A stretch of DNA of 64,000 nucleotides, taken from positions 46,697-110,696 of the forward strand of contig JAPOXG010000117.1 of NCBI GenBank assembly GCA_026707225.1, given 5' to 3'. The position numbers were made by a program, and so were the translations under genes. The notes beneath the pieces are model-generated. The model worked only from the letters and a program-made list of their open reading frames with translations. It searched no databases and had not been told where the DNA came from. This stretch comes from Chloroflexota bacterium (GTDB lineage: Bacteria > Chloroflexota > Anaerolineae > Aggregatilineales > Phototrophicaceae). Every line of letters begins with the position of its first letter. Position 1 is the first letter of the stretch. Of the stretch, positions 58,612 through 64,000 are shown one piece after another.

Positions 58612-59202
58612 ATGATCCTGGTGATCGACAATTACGACAGCTTTACCTACAACATCGTGCAGGAACTGGGCGAGCTCGGCGCGACCCTGACCGTCTATCG
58701 CAATGACAAAATTACGGTGGACGAGATCCGGTCGCTGGCGCCGGAGCGCATCGTGATATCGCCGGGACCCGGCTTTCCCATTGACGCCGGCGTTTCGCTA
58801 GAATTGATTCGCGAGCTCGGTTCAGAGATTCCGCTGCTGGGCGTTTGCCTCGGTCATCAGGCGATCGGCCAAGCCTACGGCGGTCTGGTCGTGCATGCGC
58901 CTGAACTGATGCACGGCAAAACCAGCATGATCTATCATGATGGCGATACGATCTTGGGCGGCATTCCCAATCCCTTTGAGGCGACTCGCTACCACAGCCT
59001 GATTGTGAAGGAGGCCACCTTGCCCGAGTGTTTGCAGATTACAGCGCGGACTGAAGGCGGCGAAATCATGGGCCTGCGCCATCGGCGCCATCCAGTGATT
59101 GGCCTCCAGTTTCACCCGGAGAGCGTCTTGACCGGCTATGGCCTGCAAATCCTGGGTAACTTTCTCAACTACGAACCCATTTCATTTATGGAGAAAATGT
59201 AG
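58612..59202 (+). CDS. trpG: Anthranilate synthase component II (glutamine amidotransferase)
   Basis: 196 residues from the ATG at 58612, preceded by GAAGGA; the tracked ORF start at 58567 lies within the repeat. Class I amidotransferase: [14 protein letters not shown] at the start, the nucleophile Cys in [15 protein letters not shown] (about 81), and the His-Glu pair in QFHPESVLT (about 170). It could also serve para-aminobenzoate synthesis, since such subunits are often shared. The stop codon TAG is the TAG of the repeat copy that follows. Confidence 0.94.
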   Translation: MILVIDNYDSFTYNIVQELGELGATLTVYRNDKITVDEIRSLAPERIVISPGPGFPIDAGVSLELIRELGSEIPLLGVCLGHQAIGQAYGGLVVHAPELMHGKTSMIYHDGDTILGGIPNPFEATRYHSLIVKEATLPECLQITARTEGGEIMGLRHRRHPVIGLQFHPESVLTGYGLQILGNFLNYEPISFMEKM

Positions 59203-59270
59203 GGGCGGGCGGCGGTCACTGTCGGCGGTCAGTGTCTACGCGACCTACGCGACCCATCGGGTCGCCCGCT
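59198..59270 (+). repeat. Interspersed repeat, subtype B, overlapping the trpG stop
   Basis: TGTAGGGGCGGG...CGACCCATCGGGTCGCCCG with the internal GGTCACTGTCGGCGGTCAGTGTCTACGCG. Its first TAG (59200-59202) is the trpG stop codon. The internal part contains the near repeat GGTCACTGTC/GGTCAGTGTC. Confidence 0.75.
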
Positions 59271-59313
59271 GGACCGCTCAATTCTTTATGCGCGAATAGA
59301 TGAAGGAACAAAC

Positions 59314-60345
59314 ATGGATATCCAACAAGCTATTGATGAAATGAGCCGCTACGGGCATCTCAGCGCCGAACAAGCCGAATCGGTGATGCGGCAAATCATG
59401 ACTGGTGGCGCAACCGAAGCGCAGATTGGCGCCTATCTGATGGCGCTGCGCATGAAGGGGGAGACCACCGACGAGATCACGGGAAGCGCGCGGGCGATGC
59501 GACAAGCGGCGACCAAGGTGCCGACGTCCGGCACCGCGGACATGCTGGATACCTGCGGAACCGGCGGCGACCGCTCGGGAACCTTCAACATCAGCACGAC
59601 CGTCGCTTTCGTGGCGGCTGGCGCTGGCATCCCGGTGGCGAAACATGGCAACCGCGCGGCCAGCAGCAAGAGCGGCAGCGCGGATGTGCTGGCGGCGCTG
59701 GGCGTCAACCTGGACTTGGAGGCGGAACAAGTCGGCGCTTGCATAGACGAAATCGGCATCGGTTTCCTCTTCGCCGTCAATCTGCACCCGGCCATGCGTT
59801 ACGCCATCGCGCCTCGCCGTCAACTGGGCATCCGCACGATATTCAACATTTTGGGTCCCTTGACCAATCCCGCCGGCGCGCAGCGATTCTTGATGGGCGT
59901 GTTCGCGGCCGAGATGACCGACTTGCTGGCCCAAGTCTTGCGCGCGCTGGGCGTCAAGTCGGCAATGGTTGTCAACGGCTATGGCGGCTTGGATGAATTG
60001 ACGGTGACCGGACCCAACCGCATCAGCTATCTGAAGGAGGACGGGAGTCTTACTCATTTGGATGCAGATCCAACTGATTTGGGATGCCATCGCGCCAGCC
60101 TGGAAGACCTCAAGGGCGGTGAACCGGCCGATAACGCGGCTATCTCGCGCGCTGTGCTCGACGGCTCCGATCATGGACCCAAGCGGGATATCGTGCTGCT
60201 GAACGCGGGCGCGGCCATCATGGCGGCGGGACGAGCCAGCTCCATCGCCGACGGCGTCGTGACGGCGCGCGACAGCCTCGATAGCGGCATGGCGCTCAAG
60301 AAACTCGATGACTTGATCGAAATGAGCCAAAGTTTCGCTACATGA
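59314..60345 (+). CDS. trpD: Anthranilate phosphoribosyltransferase
   Basis: 343 residues, the usual length. Adds phosphoribose to anthranilate. The PRPP-binding glycine loop DTCGTGGDRSGTFNIST (about 86) and VAKHGNRAASSKSGSADVL (about 108) are intact, followed by HPAMRYAIAPRRQLGIRTIFN and GPLTNPAGA. AAGGA precedes the ATG. Its stop overlaps the trpC start by 4 bases (ATGA). Confidence 0.96.
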   Translation: MDIQQAIDEMSRYGHLSAEQAESVMRQIMTGGATEAQIGAYLMALRMKGETTDEITGSARAMRQAATKVPTSGTADMLDTCGTGGDRSGTFNISTTVAFVAAGAGIPVAKHGNRAASSKSGSADVLAALGVNLDLEAEQVGACIDEIGIGFLFAVNLHPAMRYAIAPRRQLGIRTIFNILGPLTNPAGAQRFLMGVFAAEMTDLLAQVLRALGVKSAMVVNGYGGLDELTVTGPNRISYLKEDGSLTHLDADPTDLGCHRASLEDLKGGEPADNAAISRAVLDGSDHGPKRDIVLLNAGAAIMAAGRASSIADGVVTARDSLDSGMALKKLDDLIEMSQSFAT

Positions 60346-61160
60346 GCCAAGCCTTCGTCACCACCGACACCGTCCTCGACCGCATCCTCGACCGCAAAGT
60401 GGAGGAGCTCGCCATTTCGCGCGCGCGGATCGCCGACGGCGAAATGAGGCGGCAGGCGGAAGGCGCCGCTTTCGCCACACGCGATATGATGGCCGCGCTG
60501 CAAAGCGAGCAGGTGAGTCTGATCGCCGAAGTCAAGCGAGCGTCGCCCAGCAAGGGCGCGCTAACCAAGGATTTCGCGCCGGTGATGACCGCCGCCACCT
60601 ACGCGCAAAATGGCGCGGCCGCGATATCGGTGCTGACTGACGAAGATTTCTTCCAGGGCAGCCTGCGCTATCTGACGGCGGTGCGGCGGGCGGTCGCGGC
60701 GCCAATCCTGCGCAAGGACTTCGTCATAGATCCTTACCAGGTCTACGAAGGGCGGGCGGCCGGCGCGGATGCGATACTCTTGATCGTGGCGGCGCTTTCC
60801 GATCCGCAGTTGATTGACCTCTACGCCTTGACTCGCGATCTCGGCATGACGGCGCTGGTCGAGGCGCACAATGAATGGGAAATGTCGCGCGCCTTGCGAA
60901 TCGGCGCGCAGCTCATCGGCATCAACAACCGCGATTTGAAGACCTTCCATGTTGATCTGGACACGACGGCGCGGCTGGCTGGTATGGTGGATGACGATGT
61001 CGTCTTGATTGCTGAGAGCGGCATTTTCAGCGCCGCCGACGCGCGAGCGATGGGGCGGCTGGGAGCGCATGGGATTCTCGTTGGCGAGGCGCTAATGAAA
61101 GCGCCGGACATGGTTTCCTTGATCCGCGAACTATCCTGCCAGCCAAAGCGCAAACTGTAG
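60342..61160 (+). CDS. trpC: Indole-3-glycerol phosphate synthase
   Basis: 272 residues, TIM barrel. Ring closure of CdRP to indole-3-glycerol phosphate. SLIAEVKRASPSKGAL holds the catalytic Glu and Lys, followed by ISVLTDEDFFQGSLRYL, PILRKDFVIDPYQVYE, LIGINNRDLKTFHVDL and LIAESGIF. The last codons CGC AAA CTG TAG run into the repeat that follows, whose TAG is the stop. Confidence 0.96.
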   Translation: MSQAFVTTDTVLDRILDRKVEELAISRARIADGEMRRQAEGAAFATRDMMAALQSEQVSLIAEVKRASPSKGALTKDFAPVMTAATYAQNGAAAISVLTDEDFFQGSLRYLTAVRRAVAAPILRKDFVIDPYQVYEGRAAGADAILLIVAALSDPQLIDLYALTRDLGMTALVEAHNEWEMSRALRIGAQLIGINNRDLKTFHVDLDTTARLAGMVDDDVVLIAESGIFSAADARAMGRLGAHGILVGEALMKAPDMVSLIRELSCQPKRKL

Positions 61161-61220
61161 GGGCGCATTTTCTGGTCGCTCGCCAAAACGCAAACTGTAG
61201 GGGCGAGACTTGTCTCGCCC
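61150..61220 (+). repeat. Two direct half units between trpC and trpF
   Basis: CGCAAACTGTAGGGGCG occurs at 61150 and again at 61189. The first unit's hairpin is weak (GCATTTTCTGGTCGCTCGCC). The second is perfect, GGGCGAGAC-TT-GTCTCGCCC. The first nine bases of the first copy are also the end of trpC. Confidence 0.8.
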
Positions 61221-61259
61221 AAAAGCACGAAAGCTCATGTTCGCTGAGGACATACAAAC

Positions 61260-61925
61260 GTGACCAAGGTTAAGATCTGTGGCATACGATCGGTCGAAAA
61301 CGCGCTGACAGTCGCACATGCCGGCGCCGATTTGCTCGGCCTCAACTTTTATCCGGGGACGCCGCGCTACGTGACGCCAGCGGTCGCGCGCGAGATTGCG
61401 CGGCGATTGCGCGAGGCGCTGGGCGCATCCTGCCCCACGCTGGTGGGCGTCTTTGTCAATGCGTCGGCTGATGAGGTTCGTGAAACTGTGGAGACGGTCG
61501 GGCTGGAATTCGCGCAGCTAAGCGGCGACGAACCTGCCGAGACCCTGTACGCGCTGCGTGACATTGCCTTTAAGGCGATTCGCCCGGCTGATGAAGCGGC
61601 GGCGCTGGCCGAGGTGGAAGGCTTGCGATTCGCCTTTCCTCAGGGCGAAGACGCGCCTTCCATTCTATTGGATGCTTACAGTCGAGAGCTCTACGGCGGA
61701 ACCGGCGAGACTGCAAGCGAGGGCATCGCCCGGGCGGTGAAAGCGGCGGCGCCGCGCCTGATGCTGGCTGGCGGTCTCAACCCGCAGAATGTCGCCGAGC
61801 GCGTACGGCGCATCCGACCCTGGGGCGTGGATGTCGCCAGTGGCGTGGAAGCGGGCGCGCCAGGCCTCAAAGATGCGGGAAAAGTGCGCGCTTTCATAGA
61901 GGCGGTACGGACGGCCGAGGCATGA
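61260..61925 (+). CDS. trpF: Phosphoribosylanthranilate isomerase
   Basis: 221 residues from a GTG with GAGGA upstream. Amadori rearrangement of PRA to CdRP. The catalytic Cys is in VKICGIRSVENAL (about 7). LLGLNFYPGTPRYV, VGVFVNASADEV, LEFAQLSGDEP, LDAYSRELYGGTGE and GLNPQNVAERV are in order, with GVDVASGVEA near the end. A 4-base overlap couples it to the nudix gene. Confidence 0.95.
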   Translation: MTKVKICGIRSVENALTVAHAGADLLGLNFYPGTPRYVTPAVAREIARRLREALGASCPTLVGVFVNASADEVRETVETVGLEFAQLSGDEPAETLYALRDIAFKAIRPADEAAALAEVEGLRFAFPQGEDAPSILLDAYSRELYGGTGETASEGIARAVKAAAPRLMLAGGLNPQNVAERVRRIRPWGVDVASGVEAGAPGLKDAGKVRAFIEAVRTAEA

Positions 61926-62545
61926 GCGAGCGCTTCGACATTTACGACGAAGCGCTGAATCACATCGGCGTGAAGCGGCGCGCGGCGGTCCATCGGGACG
62001 GCGACTGGCATCAGGTCTTTCACTGTTGGGTGATTGGGCGCGAGGCGAGTGGCGCTCCCTTCGTGGTCCTGCAAAAGCGCCCAGACTATCTGGATTATCC
62101 CAACAAGATTGATATCAGCGCGGCCGGGCACTTGCTGGCGGGCGAGACCGCGCGCGACGGAACCCGCGAAATTGAAGAGGAACTGGGTATGCGCCTGGCT
62201 TTCGACGAGCTGATTCCGCTCGGGCGGCGCATTGGGATCCATCGAAGCGGTGAATTCGTCGATTGCCAAATCTGCCATGTTTTCCTCTATGAGTGCGATC
62301 AGCCGCTGGATGCTTACGCGTATCAGACTGAGGAGATAGCTGGTTTGGTCCGGCTGCGGATTGACGACGGCTTGCGCCTGTTTGCGGGCGAAGTCTCCCA
62401 GGTGCTGGCGCCCGCTGTTGGACTGGGTGCGCCGCAAGTCGCGCTCAGCAAAGACGACTTTATTCCCAGCGTCGACCACTATGTTGAGAAAGTCTTGATT
62501 CTTGCCCAGCGCTATTTTGCCGGGGAGCAAGAACTATGGATATGA
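61922..62545 (+). CDS. Nudix hydrolase
   Basis: 207 residues. Nudix box GHLLAGETARDGTREIEEELGM (about 75-96), with one residue fewer than the textbook spacing, as in the IDI-like/YfcD-like subgroup. The N-terminal YDEALNHIGVKRRAAVHRDGDWHQVFHCWV is typical of that subgroup. Substrate not readable; the family hydrolyses nucleoside diphosphate derivatives or acts as isopentenyl diphosphate isomerase-like. Its ATG overlaps the trpF stop by 4 bases, so it is a genuine member of the trp transcript. Confidence 0.88.
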   Translation: MSERFDIYDEALNHIGVKRRAAVHRDGDWHQVFHCWVIGREASGAPFVVLQKRPDYLDYPNKIDISAAGHLLAGETARDGTREIEEELGMRLAFDELIPLGRRIGIHRSGEFVDCQICHVFLYECDQPLDAYAYQTEEIAGLVRLRIDDGLRLFAGEVSQVLAPAVGLGAPQVALSKDDFIPSVDHYVEKVLILAQRYFAGEQELWI

Positions 62546-62589
62546 AAGCGACAGGCGAACAATCACATACAAAAAAAGCTGGCGAAAAT

Positions 62590-62710
62590 TGTAGGGGCGA
62601 CCTATCAGGTCGCCCGTCAGCACTCAATAAATGTACGGGCGAGCCGGTGGCTCACCCCACTAAAACCTAAATCGTAAAGTGCTTTCAAGCAAACAGGTGG
62701 CTCGCCCGAA
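62590..62710 (+). repeat. Repeat half units and a remnant between the nudix gene and trpB
   Basis: 62590 starts TGTAGGGGCGACCT-ATC-AGGTCGCCC (perfect stem). 62632 starts TGTACGGGCGAGCCGGTGGCTCACCCC (decayed). 62697-62708 holds a lone GGTGGCTCGCCC. Together they fill most of the 187-base gap. Confidence 0.7.
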
Positions 62711-62732
62711 ACAACCAACAGGATATTTTCTC

Positions 62733-63950
62733 ATGACTGATCTGTACATCCAAACCGACCTAAGCGACCTGCCCGACGAGCGCGGCTACTTCGGCGAATT
62801 CGGCGGCCGCTTCGTGCCCGAGACGATCATCCCGGCGCTGGACGAGCTGGAAGCGGCTTATGCCGAGGCCATGGCCGATCCCGCGTTTCATCATGAATTG
62901 AGCCATTTGCAGCGGACATACACGGGCCGCCCAACGCCGATCAGCCATGCCCAGCGCTTGAGCGAGGCCCTGGGCGGCGCGCAGATCTATCTCAAGCGGG
63001 AGGACTTGGCGCATACCGGCGCGCACAAGATCAACAACGCGCTTGGCCAAGGCTTGCTGGCGAAGCGCATGGGCAAGCGCCGCATTATTGCGGAGACGGG
63101 CGCCGGACAGCACGGCGTCGGTACGGCGACAGCGATGGCGCTGCTCGGCCTGGAATGCCATGTCTACATGGGCACGGTCGATATCCGCCGCCAGCAGCCC
63201 AACGTCTTCCGCATGAAGCTGCTGGGCGCCGAGGTCATTCCGGTTGAGAGCGGCAGCCGCACCTTGAAAGACGCCATCAATGAAGCCATGCGCGACTGGG
63301 TGACCAATGTCGAGACCACCTTTTATCTGCTCGGTTCGGCGTTGGGTCCGCATCCCTATCCGATGATGGTTCGCGATTTCCAAAGCATCATCGGCGCCGA
63401 GGCTCGCCAGCAGATCCAAGCTCTGACCGGTCAGCTGCCGGAGGCCTGTATCGCCTGCGTCGGCGGCGGCAGCAATGCCATCGGGCTGTTTCACGCCTTT
63501 CGCGACGATGTGAACACCGAGCTGATCGGCGTCGAAGCCGGCGGGCGCGGCATCGAAAGCCGGGAACACGCGGCGCGCTTCGCCGACCTGGATATCAGCC
63601 GCCCCGGCATATTGCATGGCACGCGCTCATTCGTCATGCAGAATGAAGACGGGCAAATCATGGAAACGCACAGTGTGTCGGCCGGCTTGGATTACCCGTC
63701 GGTCGGTCCCGAACATGCGCACCTCCGTCAATTGGAACGCGCTTATTATACGATGGCGACCGACGAGGAAGCGCTGGAGGCTTTTCAAGTCTTGAGCAAA
63801 ATGGAAGGAATCATTCCCGCGCTGGAGAGCGCGCACGCCGTCGCCGAGGCGATCAAGCGGGCGCCGACAATGCCGCGCGACAGTGTGCTGCTGGTCAACT
63901 TGTCCGGCCGCGGTGACAAAGACCTCGATACCGTCATCGGGCTTCTGTAG
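62733..63950 (+). CDS. trpB: Tryptophan synthase beta chain
   Basis: 405 residues from the ATG at 62733 (AGGA 9 bases upstream; the tracked 62679 start lies in repeat sequence). Condenses indole with serine on PLP. The N-terminus [17 protein letters not shown] is the TrpB1 hallmark. The PLP Lys is in [17 protein letters not shown] (about 95), the phosphate loop is [13 protein letters not shown], and [12 protein letters not shown] is near the end. The chain ends VIGLL and stops at a TAG that abuts an IS3-type terminus, so the last few residues may have been altered. trpA, which normally follows, is not in the window. Confidence 0.96.
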   Translation: MTDLYIQTDLSDLPDERGYFGEFGGRFVPETIIPALDELEAAYAEAMADPAFHHELSHLQRTYTGRPTPISHAQRLSEALGGAQIYLKREDLAHTGAHKINNALGQGLLAKRMGKRRIIAETGAGQHGVGTATAMALLGLECHVYMGTVDIRRQQPNVFRMKLLGAEVIPVESGSRTLKDAINEAMRDWVTNVETTFYLLGSALGPHPYPMMVRDFQSIIGAEARQQIQALTGQLPEACIACVGGGSNAIGLFHAFRDDVNTELIGVEAGGRGIESREHAARFADLDISRPGILHGTRSFVMQNEDGQIMETHSVSAGLDYPSVGPEHAHLRQLERAYYTMATDEEALEAFQVLSKMEGIIPALESAHAVAEAIKRAPTMPRDSVLLVNLSGRGDKDLDTVIGLL

Positions 63951-64000
63951 TGGTCCTGAAAAACTGGACACCTAGTAAAGAGAGTATACTAGATGCTCAG
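63951..64000. mobile_element. Probable terminus of an IS3-family insertion sequence
   Basis: TGGTCCTGAAAAACTGGACACC followed by TAGTAAAGAGAGTATACTAG has the TG start, the ACTGGACAC motif and the short purine-rich spacer seen at IS3-family ends. It begins immediately at the trpB stop and runs off the right edge, so no transposase is visible. It could begin at TGTAGTGG (63947), in which case it supplies the trpB stop. Confidence 0.55.

Overview
The window is a gene-dense bacterial chromosome segment, GC-rich and mostly intergenic-poor. The gene content and protein style (Fhs, PolX, LCP and SH3 envelope proteins, several ABC importers encoded without their ATPases, a tryptophan T-box, sulfatase and peptidase clusters) best fit an uncultured Chloroflexota, probably Anaerolineae-like. 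That placement is inference from style; there is no rRNA in the window. No prophage, CRISPR array or plasmid backbone is visible.

Layout. 1-4.3 kb: pyrB (cut by the left edge), fhs and an MFS transporter. 4.4-11.9 kb: glgB, dinB behind an AT-rich palindrome, and a two-gene heterodimeric ABC exporter. 12-15.4 kb: a sugar isomerase-like gene, an Ldh2-type dehydrogenase and a convergent phosphodiester-glycosidase-like gene. 15.6-17.3 kb: a patchwork of three decayed gene fragments (HtrA protease, sugar-binding protein, GH20-like hydrolase). 17.5-30.6 kb: a desaturase, then a peptide-use region with a Dpp-type importer, M14 carboxypeptidase, BMP lipoprotein, serine hydrolase, S9 peptidase, and an amidase with a GatC-like partner. 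30.8-35.5 kb: a sugar ABC importer plus sulfatase. 35.6-40 kb: M24 peptidase, a MATE-like exporter, tRNA-Asp, lysA and two CAU-anticodon tRNAs. 40.2-45.1 kb: uvrB facing an HDAC-like gene and a membrane glycosyltransferase. 45.5-56.4 kb: aspS, aquaporin, LCP protein, a LipM-like ligase, a divergent tyrosine recombinase, ligA, an SH3 protein and polX. 56.7-63.95 kb: a T-box-controlled trp operon, trpE-G-D-C-F-nudix-trpB. The last 50 bases look like the terminus of an IS3-family element lying directly against trpB.

Two features stand out. First, a family of short interspersed repeats (core TGTAGGGGCGA plus a hairpin, often paired head to head) occupies at least a dozen intergenic gaps. Its stem positions covary between copies. 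It sits in four gaps of the trp operon and supplies the stop codons of trpG and trpC. Second, the trp leader is a transcriptional T-box with a TGG specifier, a TGGC bulge matching the usual G73 of tRNA-Trp, an apparently short Stem I, an antiterminator and an overlapping terminator.

Most start sites were revised from the ORF track using Shine-Dalgarno spacing; where no good site exists this is stated. All assignments come from reading motifs by eye, without database searches.
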